DNA from: Salinarimonas sp.
Lineage (GTDB): Bacteria; Pseudomonadota; Alphaproteobacteria; Rhizobiales; Beijerinckiaceae
Assembly: GCF_040111675.1 (NCBI RefSeq)
Contig: NZ_CP157794.1
Span: forward strand, 1,040,001 to 1,104,000
Reading direction: 5' to 3'
DNA length: 64,000 bases
Below are positions 44,975-54,821 of the stretch, one piece after another (the stretch's first letter is position 1; every line of letters begins with the position of its first letter). Made by a program: the position numbers and the translations under genes. Below the pieces are notes generated by a model. That model was not told the DNA's origin, did not search any database, and saw only the letters and a program-made list of their open reading frames with translations.

Positions 44975-45048
44975 GCGGTTCGGGAGGCCGCGCCGTCTGG
45001 CGCCGTGCCCGCGCCTCCTCTAGTCTCCGGCCGAGGAGATCAGCGCGC

Positions 45049-45690
45049 ATGGACGAACAGCACCACCACCACGATCACGACCATGATCATGCCGGCCACA
45101 GCCACCTGACGGCCGTCGAGGCGAAGGTGAAGGCGCTCGAATCCCTTCTCGTGGAGAAGGGCTACGTCGAGCCCGCCGCCATCGACGCCCTGATCGAGAC
45201 CTACGAGACCGAGGTCGGCCCGCGAAACGGCGCGCGCGTGGTCGCGAAGGCCTGGGCCGATCCCGTTTTCCGAGCGGCCCTGGCCGAGGACGCCACGGCG
45301 GCGATCGCCTCGCTCGGCTATACCGGCCGGCAGGGCGAGCACATGGTGGCGGTGTTCAACGGCCCCGACGAGCATCACCTCGTCGTCTGCACGCTGTGCT
45401 CCTGCTATCCCTGGACCGTGCTCGGCCTGCCGCCGACCTGGTACAAGTCGGCGCCCTACCGCTCCCGCGCGGTGATGGACCCCCGCGGCGTGCTCGCCGA
45501 GTTCGGCGTCCGGCTTCCGGAGACGACGGCGATCCGCGTCTGGGATTCCACAGCCGAGATCCGCTATCTCGTCGTGCCGATGCGGCCGGCGGGCACGGAA
45601 GACCTCGACGAGGAGGCGCTCGCCGCCCTCGTCACGCGCGATTCGATGATCGGCGTCGGCCTGCCCCTCTCGCCGGAGGCGGCGCGATGA
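45049..45690 (+). CDS. Nitrile hydratase alpha subunit, cobalt type
   Basis: A 213-residue subunit that hydrates nitriles to amides. The metal-claw motif is [11 protein letters not shown]; Thr in CTLC indicates the low-spin Co(III) class rather than the Fe class (CSLC). Both Cys that are oxidised to sulfinic/sulfenic acid are present. [16 protein letters not shown] follows, as usual. The N-terminus is unusual: [16 protein letters not shown], a possible metal-collecting tail. The ATG at 45049 is preceded by CGAGGAG. The stop overlaps the beta-subunit ATG. Confidence 0.95.
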   Translation: MDEQHHHHDHDHDHAGHSHLTAVEAKVKALESLLVEKGYVEPAAIDALIETYETEVGPRNGARVVAKAWADPVFRAALAEDATAAIASLGYTGRQGEHMVAVFNGPDEHHLVVCTLCSCYPWTVLGLPPTWYKSAPYRSRAVMDPRGVLAEFGVRLPETTAIRVWDSTAEIRYLVVPMRPAGTEDLDEEALAALVTRDSMIGVGLPLSPEAAR

Positions 45691-46346
45691 ACGGGGCGCA
45701 GGATCTCGGCGGCATGCACGGCTTCGGGCCGATCGCCCCGGACGCGGGCGAGCCGCTCTTCCATGCCCCCTGGGAGCGCCGCGCCTTCGGGCTGACGCTG
45801 GCCATGGGCGCGACGGGCACCTGGACGCTCGACGAGTCCCGCCACGCCCGCGAGAGCCTGCCGCCGGCGGAGTATCTCGCCTCGACCTATTACGAGATCT
45901 GGACGCGGGGCCTCGAGCGGCTCCTCCTGGCGAACGGGCTCGTCACGGCGGAAGAGATCGCGCAGGGCCGCGCTCTCGCTCCGCCGGCGCGGCTCGCGCG
46001 CGTGCTGACGGCGCAGGCGGTTCCCGCGGCGCTGGCCAAGGGCGCGCCGACGGAGCGCCCGGCCTCCGCGCCGGCGGGCTTCGCCGTCGGCGACCGCGTC
46101 CGCACCAAGGTGATCAACCCCGCCGGCCACACCCGCCTGCCGCGCTACGCCCGCGGCAAGGTCGGCGAGATCGCGCTCCATCACGGCGCCCACGTCTTCC
46201 CCGACACGCATGCCCACAAGCGAGGCGAGGCGCCGCAGCATCTCTACACGGTGCGCTTTTCCGGGACCGAGCTGTGGGGCGCCGACGCCGACCCGGCGCT
46301 GACGGTCTCCATCGACGCCTGGGAGAGCTATCTCGACCATGCCTGA
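45687..46346 (+). CDS. Nitrile hydratase beta subunit
   Basis: A 219-residue beta subunit. The N-terminal region has [31 protein letters not shown] and [16 protein letters not shown]. The C-terminal SH3-like barrel has [29 protein letters not shown] and [16 protein letters not shown]. It forms the heterodimer with alpha and supplies Arg residues that hydrogen-bond the oxidised cysteines. ATG overlaps the alpha stop by 4 nt. Confidence 0.95.
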   Translation: MNGAQDLGGMHGFGPIAPDAGEPLFHAPWERRAFGLTLAMGATGTWTLDESRHARESLPPAEYLASTYYEIWTRGLERLLLANGLVTAEEIAQGRALAPPARLARVLTAQAVPAALAKGAPTERPASAPAGFAVGDRVRTKVINPAGHTRLPRYARGKVGEIALHHGAHVFPDTHAHKRGEAPQHLYTVRFSGTELWGADADPALTVSIDAWESYLDHA

Positions 46347-46740
46347 GGCATCCGCGCCCCTTTGCGACGACGTCGTCTCCGCGGCGGCGTCGGTCGCACC
46401 GATCCCGCAGGGCGAGGACGGCCCGGTCTTCGCCGCGCCCTGGGAAGCCCAGGCCTTCGCGCTGACGGTGGCGCTCCACGAGCGCGGCGTCTTCACCTGG
46501 AGCGAGTGGGCGCAGGCCCTCTCCCGCGCCATCCGCGCCGCGCAGGCCGCCGGGGACCCGGATACCGGCGCGACCTACTACACCCACTGGCTCGCCGCGC
46601 TCGAGGCGCTCCTCGCCGACAAGGGCGTCGCCGCTCCCGACGCCGTGGCGGCCCGCGCCGACGCCTGGCGCCGTGCGGCCGAGGCGACCCCGCACGGCAC
46701 GCCGATCTGGCTGGAGAACGACCCGTTCTTCGGGAGGTGA
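46339..46740 (+). CDS. Nitrile hydratase accessory (activator) protein
   Basis: A 133-residue protein homologous to the N-terminal half of the beta subunit (VFAAPWEAQAFALTVALHERGVFTWSEWAQAL, then TYYTHWLAALEALLADKG). Such P14K-type activators deliver cobalt by subunit exchange and promote Cys oxidation in the alpha subunit. It overlaps beta by 8 nt, giving one alpha-beta-activator operon. No amidase is adjacent. Confidence 0.92.
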   Translation: MPEASAPLCDDVVSAAASVAPIPQGEDGPVFAAPWEAQAFALTVALHERGVFTWSEWAQALSRAIRAAQAAGDPDTGATYYTHWLAALEALLADKGVAAPDAVAARADAWRRAAEATPHGTPIWLENDPFFGR

Positions 46741-46744
46741 CGCC

Positions 46745-46808
46745 GCCCCGAACCCGCCCCTGCGGGCCGCTTCGCGACCCACCTTCCCTGCCGGGAGACG
46801 GCGGGGCG
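46745..46808 (-). repeat. REP-like repeat, copy in the nitrile hydratase/GGT gap
   Basis: Read on the minus strand: CCCCGCCGTCTCCCGGCAGG, then GAAGGTGGGTCGCGAAGCGG and CCCGCAGGGGCGGGTTCGGG. It closely resembles the copy at 30225-30290, with the same order of hairpin, GGTGGG, paired GGCC-type arm and AGGGGCGG. It lies in a 126-bp convergent gap. Confidence 0.55.
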
Positions 46809-46866
46809 CGTCCTGTGCTCGTCTCGGCGGATCAGCCCGCGCCGGCCCGGATCGCCCGCGCGCCCC

Positions 46867-48468
46867 TCACCAGCCGAGCGCGCAGCCGTCCTTGCGCGGG
46901 TCGGAGGCGCCGACGAGGACGCCGCGAGCGCGATCGACGAGGATCGCCTGCGCGCCGCCGATGGGGGAGGGGGCGGGCTCGAGGGTGCAGCCGTGGGCGG
47001 CGAGATGGGCGCGGTTCTCGGCGTCGATCCCCTCCTCGACCTCGGTGGCGGTCCCGTAGCCGAACAGGCGCGGCGCGTCGATCGCCTCCTGCAGATCGAG
47101 GCCCTCCTCGAACAGGCGGATCATGAGGTGCGCGTGACCCGCCGCCTGATAGTGCCCGCCCATGACGCCGAAGGGCAGCAGCGGCGCGCCGTCCTTCTCG
47201 ACGAGGCCGGGGATGATCGTGTGCATCGTCCGCTTGCCGGGCGCCAGCGCGTTCGGATGGTCGGCCGCGAGCGAGAAGCTCGCGCCGCGGCAATGGAACA
47301 GCACGCCGCTCTGCGGCGCCACCAGCGTCGAGCCGAACGGGTGGAACAGCGAATTGATGAAGGAGACGACGAGCCCGTCCTCGTCGACCACCGCCAGGTA
47401 GACCGTATCGGTTTCCCACGGCACGCGGCCGAGGTCGCGGGCGGCGTGCGCGGGGCCGGCCGTCGGCCCCGGATCGGCGGCGGCGGCGCGCACGAAGGCC
47501 ACCGCCTCCGCGCCGAGGAAGCGGTCGAGGCCGATCGTCATCGCGGCCGGGTCGGTGACGGCCCGGTCGCGCAGGCGATAGGCGGCGCGGGTCGCCTCGG
47601 CGTAGAGCCGCAGCCGCTCCGGCCCGCGCGCCGCCCGCCAGACGTCCCAGCCCTCGAGCGCCTTCAGGATGAGGAGCGCCGTCGCGCCCTGGCCGTTCGG
47701 CGGCGTCTCGACGACGTCGATTCCGGCGAAGGACGAGCGGATCGGCTCCGCCCAGACGGCCTCGCAGGCGGCGAGGTCGTCGAGCGTATGCGCGCCGCCG
47801 CGGGCGCGCAGCACGGAGACGATCTCCTCCGCGACCGCGCCCTCGTAGAAGCCGGCGCGGCCTTCGCGGCCGATGGCGCGCAGCGTGCGCGCGAGCGCCG
47901 GCTGGCGATGCACGTCGCCGGCGCGCAAGGCCCCGCCGTCCTTCAGGAAGAGCGCCGCCGTCTCGGCATGGCGCGCGAGGCGGGGCGCGTGCCTCGCCCA
48001 GTCGAAGGCGACGCGCGGGGCGACGGCGTAGCCCTCCTCGGCCGCCTTCGCGGCGGGCTCCATCAGCTCGGCGAAGGGCAGCCGGCCGTAGGCGGCGTGC
48101 AGCTTCGTCCAGGCGTCGACCGCGCCGGGCACGTTGACCGCGAGCGGGCTGTCGTCGGCGATCTCCGTCAGCCCCCGCGCGACCGCCTCCTCCCGGTCGA
48201 CGCCGGCGGGCGCCTGGCCCGATCCCATGAGCGCGCGCGGCGCCTCGCCCGGCGCGGCGACGAGCGCGAAGCAATCCCCGCCGATGCCGGTCATGTGCGG
48301 CTCGACCGCGCAGAGCAGGGCCGAGGCCGCGAGCGCCGCGTCCGCCGCCGAGCCGCCGCGCTTCAAGGTCTCGACCGCCAGCAGCGAGGCCGCCGGATGC
48401 GAGGTCGCGACCATGGCGCGCGTCCCGTACACGGCCGAGCGGCCGGGGGTCTGAAAAGTACGGGACAT
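46867..48468 (-). CDS. Gamma-glutamyltransferase family Ntn hydrolase
   Basis: A 533-residue GGT-like protein. The autoprocessing site that yields the catalytic Thr is WETDTVYLAVVDEDG. GIGGDCFALV, NVPGAVDAW, ETPPNGQG, NSLFHPFGS and MGGHYQAAGHAHL are conserved. There is no signal peptide, so it is probably cytoplasmic, like YwrD-type homologues, and may act on gamma-glutamyl compounds other than glutathione. Start ATG 48468 has AAGGAG 7 nt upstream; a longer in-frame ATG at 48495 lacks one. Confidence 0.9.
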   Translation of the reverse strand: MSRTFQTPGRSAVYGTRAMVATSHPAASLLAVETLKRGGSAADAALAASALLCAVEPHMTGIGGDCFALVAAPGEAPRALMGSGQAPAGVDREEAVARGLTEIADDSPLAVNVPGAVDAWTKLHAAYGRLPFAELMEPAAKAAEEGYAVAPRVAFDWARHAPRLARHAETAALFLKDGGALRAGDVHRQPALARTLRAIGREGRAGFYEGAVAEEIVSVLRARGGAHTLDDLAACEAVWAEPIRSSFAGIDVVETPPNGQGATALLILKALEGWDVWRAARGPERLRLYAEATRAAYRLRDRAVTDPAAMTIGLDRFLGAEAVAFVRAAAADPGPTAGPAHAARDLGRVPWETDTVYLAVVDEDGLVVSFINSLFHPFGSTLVAPQSGVLFHCRGASFSLAADHPNALAPGKRTMHTIIPGLVEKDGAPLLPFGVMGGHYQAAGHAHLMIRLFEEGLDLQEAIDAPRLFGYGTATEVEEGIDAENRAHLAAHGCTLEPAPSPIGGAQAILVDRARGVLVGASDPRKDGCALGW

Positions 48469-48659
48469 GAGAGCGCTCCTTCGCGCGAGGGACACGTGCC
48501 TCGCGTTGTGTCAGAGCGCCTAACATATGACAAGCGCGGCCCCTCGGCGCATCCGCGCTTCCCGTTTGCCCGTCTGTGCGCCCCCGCCACTCGCGCCCGG
48601 CGAGGGGGTTTGCTAGACCATGCGGCGAAGACCGAGACACACGCGCGAGGAAACAGCTC

Positions 48660-50105
48660 ATGCCCGACGTCGCCTATCCGAAGCTCGCCCTCCAGATCGC
48701 CGGAGCCTGGCGCCCCGCCGCCTCCGGCGAGACGCTGCCCGTCGTCAACCCGGCGACCGGCGAAACCATCGGCGAACTGCCCAAGGCCGGCACGGCGGAT
48801 CTGGACGAGGCGCTCGCCGCGGCCGCGCGGGGCTTCGAGGCCTGGCGCAAGGTCGGCGCCTTCGACCGCTACAAGACCCTGCGCAAGGCCGCCGACCTGC
48901 TGCGCGAGCGCGCCGAGGCGATCGCGACGATCATGACGATCGAGCAGGGCAAGCCGCTCTACGAGGCGCGCATCGAGACCAACGGCGCCGCCGACACCTG
49001 CGACTGGCTCGCCGAGGAGGGCCGGCGCAATTACGGCCGGGTCATCCCCCCGCGCGCGGGCGACGTGCTCCAGCTGGTGATCAAGGAGCCGGTGGGCCCC
49101 GTCGCCGCCTTCACGCCCTGGAACTTCCCGATCAACCAGGCCGTCCGCAAGGTCGCGGCGGCGCTCTCGGTGGGGTGCTCGATCATCCTCAAGGGCCCCG
49201 AGGACACGCCGGCCTCCTGCGCCGAGATGGTGCGCTGCTTCCTCGACGCCGGCGTGCCGGGCGACGCGCTGCAGCTCGTCTTCGGCGTGCCCGCCGAGAT
49301 CTCGGAATACCTCATCCCCTCGCCGGTGATCCGCAAGATCTCCTTCACCGGCTCCACCGCGGTCGGCAAGCACCTCGCCGCCCTCGCCGGCGCGCACATG
49401 AAGCGCGCGACCATGGAGCTCGGCGGCCACGCGCCGGCGATCGTCTTCCAGGACGCCGACGTGCAGAAGGCGCTCTCGGTGCTCTCCGCCAACAAGTACC
49501 GCAACGCCGGCCAGGTCTGCATCGCGCCGACGCGCTTCCTCGTGCACGAGGCCGTCTACGACCGCTTCGTCGACGGCTTCGTCGACATCTCGAAGAACCT
49601 CGCCGTCGGCAACGGCCTCGATCCGGAGGTCAAGATGGGCCCGCTGGCGCATGCGCGGCGCATCGAGGCGATGGAGAGCCTCGTGGCGGACGCCGTCGAC
49701 AAGGGCGCGACGCTCAAGACCGGCGGCAAGCGCATCGGCAACCAGGGCTATTTCTACGAGCCGACCGTGTTCGTCGACGTGCCCAAGGACGCGCGCATCA
49801 TGAACGAGGAGCCCTTCGGGCCGGTCGCCTCGATCAGCCGCTTCTCGAGCGACGAGGAGGCCTTCGAGGAGGCCAACCGCCTGCCCTACGGGCTCGCGGC
49901 CTACGCCTACACCACTTCCGCCCAGCGCGCCTCGGCGCTCGGGGCGCGGATCGAGAGCGGCATGGTCTCGATCAACCACCACGGCATCGCCCTGCCCGAG
50001 ACGCCCTTCGGCGGCATGAAGGATTCGGGCTACGGCTCGGAGGGCGGCGTCGAGGCGCTCGAGGCCTATGTCACGACGAAGTTCGTGACGCAGCAAGGGC
50101 TGTGA
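48660..50105 (+). CDS. NAD(P)-dependent aldehyde dehydrogenase, succinate-semialdehyde type
   Basis: A 481-residue aldehyde dehydrogenase. The NAD-site motif is [17 protein letters not shown]; catalytic Glu in MELGGHAP and Cys in [21 protein letters not shown] near the C-terminus. It is closest in pattern to succinate-semialdehyde dehydrogenases (GabD-like), but substrate assignment in this superfamily is unreliable. ATG at 48660 follows GAGGAAACAGCTC. It is divergent from GGT and followed by a strong hairpin. Confidence 0.9.
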   Translation: MPDVAYPKLALQIAGAWRPAASGETLPVVNPATGETIGELPKAGTADLDEALAAAARGFEAWRKVGAFDRYKTLRKAADLLRERAEAIATIMTIEQGKPLYEARIETNGAADTCDWLAEEGRRNYGRVIPPRAGDVLQLVIKEPVGPVAAFTPWNFPINQAVRKVAAALSVGCSIILKGPEDTPASCAEMVRCFLDAGVPGDALQLVFGVPAEISEYLIPSPVIRKISFTGSTAVGKHLAALAGAHMKRATMELGGHAPAIVFQDADVQKALSVLSANKYRNAGQVCIAPTRFLVHEAVYDRFVDGFVDISKNLAVGNGLDPEVKMGPLAHARRIEAMESLVADAVDKGATLKTGGKRIGNQGYFYEPTVFVDVPKDARIMNEEPFGPVASISRFSSDEEAFEEANRLPYGLAAYAYTTSAQRASALGARIESGMVSINHHGIALPETPFGGMKDSGYGSEGGVEALEAYVTTKFVTQQGL

Positions 50106-50110
50106 GAAAA

Positions 50111-50144
50111 CGCCCCCCGGCGCCGTCGAACGCGCCGGGGGGCG
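50111..50144 (+). terminator. Terminator hairpin after the aldehyde dehydrogenase
   Basis: A 13-bp perfect stem (CGCCCCCCGGCGC at 50111-50123, GCGCCGGGGGGCG at 50132-50144) with an 8-nt loop starts 5 bp past the stop codon. The U tract is poor. Confidence 0.75.
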
Positions 50145-50187
50145 TCGCCGTTGGGGTGGCGAGAGACGAGGCACAGGAGCGCCAGCC

Positions 50188-50562
50188 ATGTCGAGCCGCT
50201 ACGAGGACGGTCCCCCCGCCTACCCTTACGATCGCGTCGACGAGGGGTTCTCCGGCCGCCGCGCCCGGGTCGCGGTGCAGCACGCCGCATCCGCCGCGCG
50301 CCCCTATCGGCGCACCCGCCGCCTCGGCGCCGCGAGCGTCGGCGCCACCGCGATCGGCGCGTTCGCCGTGGGGGCCTGCGCCGTCGGCGCGCTCGCCATC
50401 GGCGCGCTCGCGATCAATCGCATGGCGGTGAACAGGATGGCCCTGCGCCAGGGCCACATCCAGTCGCTGACGATCGACGAGCTGCGCGTGCGCCGCCTGC
50501 GCGTCGACCGCCAGGACGGCCCGGAGCCGGTGCCGCGCTACGCCGCGATGCGGCGGGCCTAG
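50188..50562 (+). CDS. Protein with tandem pentapeptide-like repeats, unknown function
   Basis: A 124-residue protein. After a Tyr/Arg-rich N-terminus, residues about 52-107 form eleven 5-residue repeats: ATAIG, AFAVG, ACAVG, ALAIG, ALAIN, RMAVN, RMALR, QGHIQ, SLTID, ELRVR, RLRVD. A hydrophobic residue sits at every second and fourth position, which would suit a small beta-helix. It is not a known toxin or enzyme to me. Its TAG shares CTAG (50559-50562) with the TAG of the convergent SGNH gene. Confidence 0.7.
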   Translation: MSSRYEDGPPAYPYDRVDEGFSGRRARVAVQHAASAARPYRRTRRLGAASVGATAIGAFAVGACAVGALAIGALAINRMAVNRMALRQGHIQSLTIDELRVRRLRVDRQDGPEPVPRYAAMRRA

Positions 50563-51569
50563 ACGACCGCCGTCGGGGCTATGGCCGGGATGTGACCCAT
50601 GATCTTCTCCGCCACCGGCTGGAAGCCCCACGAGCTCGGATGAATCTCGTCGGCCCAGCCGCCGACATTCGTGTTCGTCCCGCGCAGGTCGGCGACGGCG
50701 ACGCTGGATCCCGCCAGCGGAAGCAGCACCTCCTCGTAGAAGCGATTCACCAGCGCGGCGACGATCTCGCGCTGCAGCCTGTGCGATTCGATTCCGTGCT
50801 CGCGCATCGGATCGGCGAGCCAGCGTCCCCGGAACAGAAAGCGCAGATCGAGGAAGGCGCCGCTGGGAATGGCGTGGTCGTAGCCGTGCAGGACGATCGG
50901 CAGGGCCGGCGCCCGGCTTCGCACGAGCCGGATGAGCGTCTCGAACCGCGCGCGCACCGTCGCGAGCGCCCGATCGACCTCGCCGGTTCTCACGAAATCC
51001 ACGGCCTTCATGCCGGGCGACGGCGGGGCGAGCAGGCGCCGCAGGACGGACGTTTTGCGCCCGTCCGGGCCGATCTCGGTCCCCAGGATGTCGTTGCCGC
51101 CGCCGGAGAAGACGAAGGCGACGTAGCTGTCGTCGACGCGCGACAGGGCCTCCTCGAGCTCCGCCCCGGCTTCGGTCATGCGTGAGAGCAGGTCGCCGGC
51201 TTCGCTCAGGCAGTCGGGAAGATAGCCCGCCTTGGCGATCCAATCGACGATGTCCGTCAGGAGCGGATGCTGGTTCCAGGAATCGCCTTCGCAGAGAACC
51301 ACCGGCCGGCGCGGGTCCCGCGCCCGCTCGCGGTCGAAGACGCGCCGGCGCTGGTTACGCTCCGCCCGGATCAGGTCCGTCTCGATGCCGCCGAACCCCG
51401 TAGCGACCACGTCGTCGAGAAGCCCGGCGTGAAGGTGGCGCGTCCTGATCGCCGGTCGAAACGGATCGGACGCCGGCTCGTCCACCTCGACGTAAAGCAG
51501 GAGTTCCCTGAGGTCGGCGTAGGGGTTCTGTCCCAGGCGGACGATGTCCTCGGCGGATCGGGGCGTCAC
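50559..51569 (-). CDS. SGNH/GDSL-type hydrolase
   Basis: A 336-residue esterase-like protein. Block I has the nucleophile in VLCEGDSWNQHP, the oxyanion Asn in VFSGGGNDILG, and block V the Asp/His pair in WADEIHPSSWGF. There is no signal peptide, so it is probably cytoplasmic. The GTG at 51569 is chosen because GGGAGG lies 6 nt upstream; an ATG 27 nt further upstream has no ribosome site. The substrate is unknown. Confidence 0.87.
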   Translation of the reverse strand: MTPRSAEDIVRLGQNPYADLRELLLYVEVDEPASDPFRPAIRTRHLHAGLLDDVVATGFGGIETDLIRAERNQRRRVFDRERARDPRRPVVLCEGDSWNQHPLLTDIVDWIAKAGYLPDCLSEAGDLLSRMTEAGAELEEALSRVDDSYVAFVFSGGGNDILGTEIGPDGRKTSVLRRLLAPPSPGMKAVDFVRTGEVDRALATVRARFETLIRLVRSRAPALPIVLHGYDHAIPSGAFLDLRFLFRGRWLADPMREHGIESHRLQREIVAALVNRFYEEVLLPLAGSSVAVADLRGTNTNVGGWADEIHPSSWGFQPVAEKIMGHIPAIAPTAVV

Positions 51570-51640
51570 GGCATCCTCCCGACAGGCAGGATGCAAGACA
51601 AGACACCAGACGTGGCCTCGCGCCAGCGAAGTTTATCGCC

Positions 51641-52771
<1,131 letters not shown>

Positions 52772-52918
52772 GGCGTCTCGCTCCCTCGCATTCGTCTCGT
52801 CGCGCTGATGTAGGGCCCCGCGGCGCGGCGGCGCAAGGGTGCGCAAGACCGGGACCGAACCAAACGCGGCGGGGAGCCGTTTTCCGGGGGACGGATCACA
52901 CCCGAACGGGAGACTTCC

Positions 52919-53413
52919 ATGCATACCGACCCGAAGGCCCGCGAGAAGCTCTACGACCTGATCAAGGACATCCGCGTGGCGATGATGACCACGGTGGAGG
53001 CCGACGGCTCGCTGCGCTCGCGCCCGATGTGGACGCAGAAGCCCGACGCCAACGGCGATCTCTGGTTCATGACGCGGCTCGACTCGTCCAAGACCGCCGA
53101 GATCGGCCGCGACCACAAGGTCGGGCTCGCCTTCTCGGAGCCGGACGACCAGAACTACGTCTCGATCTCCGGCCACGCCGAGATCGTGCGCGATCGCGCC
53201 GTGATCCACGAGCACTGGCAGGAGACGATGCGCACCTGGTTCCCGAACGGCAAGAACGACCCGGACCTGGCGCTGATCAAGGTCACGCCGGAATACGGCG
53301 AGTACTGGGACGCGCCGTCCTCGACCATGCTCCACGCCTACGGCTACGCCAAGGCGGCGATGACCGGCAAGCCGCCCCACCGCCCGGGCGACGAGGCGAA
53401 GGTCGACCTGTGA
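52919..53413 (+). CDS. Pyridoxamine 5'-phosphate oxidase-like general stress protein
   Basis: A 164-residue split-barrel protein of the 'general stress protein 26' type (PDAR-type start DPKAREKLYDLIKDIRVAMMTT, then SLRSRPMWTQ, LWFMTRLDSSKTAEI and YVSISGHAEIVRDR). Members bind FMN, FAD or F420; the reaction is not known here. CGAAC-N17-CGTT (52856-52881) upstream is one base off an EcfG promoter, consistent with stress control. ATG 52919 follows GGGAGACTTCC. Confidence 0.88.
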   Translation: MHTDPKAREKLYDLIKDIRVAMMTTVEADGSLRSRPMWTQKPDANGDLWFMTRLDSSKTAEIGRDHKVGLAFSEPDDQNYVSISGHAEIVRDRAVIHEHWQETMRTWFPNGKNDPDLALIKVTPEYGEYWDAPSSTMLHAYGYAKAAMTGKPPHRPGDEAKVDL

Positions 53414-53499
53414 CGGCTGCGGCCTAGCGTCTCCCTTGTTTCCCCGGGCCCGCCCAGGCTAGGCAGACGGTCCAGCCAGCGCGAGCCCGGGGGCGATTC

Positions 53500-54066
53500 G
53501 TGGATTATTGCGTGCTCGACGTGGAGACGGCGAATTCCGATTGCGGCTCGATCTGCCAGATCGGAATCGTCTGCGTCTCGGGCGACGTCGTCGTCGAGGA
53601 GCACGTCACGCTGGTCGATCCGGCCTGCGCCTTTTCCCACTGGAACATCCGCGTCCACGGCATTCGGCCGGAGGACGTCGCCGGTGCGCCGTCCTTCGCG
53701 GCGCTGCACGCCGATCTGTGCGAGCGCCTGACGGGCCGCCTCGTCGTGCAGCAGGGCGGTTTCGACAAGACCGCGATGGAGCGCGCCTGCGCGGCCTGCG
53801 CGCTGCCGGCGCTGGACGCGATCTGGATCAACAACGTCTCCGTCGCCCGCCGCGCCTGGCCGGGGCTGCCCGGCTACGGCCTCGCCAAGATGGCCGCGCG
53901 CTTCGGGCTGACGTTCCGCCACCACGACGCGCTCGAGGACGCGCGCGTCACGCAGGCGATCTTCGCCCGCGCCGTGGCCGAGACCGGCATCCTCCCGCAC
54001 GAATGGCCCGAGCGCCTCGCGCCGGCCCCGCGCCGCAAGCGCGCGTCGGCGACCGCGGCGCAGTAG
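53500..54066 (+). CDS. DEDDh-type 3'-5' exonuclease
   Basis: A 188-residue exonuclease of the DnaQ-like fold. Exo I is LDVETAN (Asp and Glu), Exo II surrounds QQGGFDKTAMERA, and Exo III is FRHHDALEDARVT with His and Asp. It lacks polymerase or BRCT domains and is a stand-alone trimming enzyme, probably acting on RNA or DNA ends. Start is GTG at 53500. The C-terminal tail is basic (RRKRAS). Confidence 0.87.
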   Translation: MDYCVLDVETANSDCGSICQIGIVCVSGDVVVEEHVTLVDPACAFSHWNIRVHGIRPEDVAGAPSFAALHADLCERLTGRLVVQQGGFDKTAMERACAACALPALDAIWINNVSVARRAWPGLPGYGLAKMAARFGLTFRHHDALEDARVTQAIFARAVAETGILPHEWPERLAPAPRRKRASATAAQ

Positions 54067-54185
54067 GCCGGCGGTTCCTTTTTCGACGAGACGACGAGAC
54101 CAGCGTCCGCGCGCTTCGGGGCATGCGCTCGTGCGCATGCGCGATGGCCCGGTCCCGCGCCGCGTGAGCCCGGGCGCCGCGCGTG

Positions 54186-54821
54186 TCACCCCACCGCGAC
54201 CACGCGCCCGCCGGCGGCGTCGGCGTCGGCGGCGTCGTGGGTGACCATCAGGGTGGGGAGCCCGCGGGCGCGGGCGCGGGCGAAGACGAAGGCGCGCACC
54301 TCCTGGCGCAGCGCCGCGTCGAGCTTGCCGAAGGGCTCGTCGAGGAGAAGCGCGCGCGGCTCGGCGAGCAGCGTGCGCATGAGCGCGACGCGCGCGCGCT
54401 GGCCGCCTGACAGGGTCCCCGGGTCGCGATCGGCGAAGCCGTCGAGGCCGGCCTGGGCGAGCGCCTCCTCGACGATGGCGCGGCGCCGGGCCTTGTCACG
54501 CACGCCGGCGCGCAAGCCGAAGGCGAGGTTGCCGCCTACCGTCAGATGCGGGAACAAGAGGTCGTCCTGGAACAGGATGCCCACCGCCCGCTTCTCCGGC
54601 GGCATGTGCGTGACGTCGAGCCCGTCGAGCAGCACGCGCCCGCGCGCGGCGAAGACCTTCGGCAGGAAGCCGCCGACGAAGGCGAGCAGCGTCGACTTGC
54701 CCGAGCCCGACGGTCCCATCACCGTCACCACCTCGCCCGGAGGAACCTCGAGCGACAGGGGGCCGACCAGCGGGCGGCCGTGGAGCGCGATCGCGACGTC
54801 GTCGAGGACGAGGCCCTTCAT
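54186..54821 (-). CDS. ABC transporter ATP-binding protein, YnjD-like
   Basis: A 211-residue ATPase. Walker A GPSGSGKST, Q-loop GILFQDDLLFPH, signature TLSGGQRAR, Walker B ALLLDEPFGKLD and H-loop VTHDAADADA are all complete. It powers the transporter formed with the two genes upstream. ATG at 54821 overlaps the permease stop by 4 nt. Confidence 0.92.
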   Translation of the reverse strand: MKGLVLDDVAIALHGRPLVGPLSLEVPPGEVVTVMGPSGSGKSTLLAFVGGFLPKVFAARGRVLLDGLDVTHMPPEKRAVGILFQDDLLFPHLTVGGNLAFGLRAGVRDKARRRAIVEEALAQAGLDGFADRDPGTLSGGQRARVALMRTLLAEPRALLLDEPFGKLDAALRQEVRAFVFARARARGLPTLMVTHDAADADAAGGRVVAVG

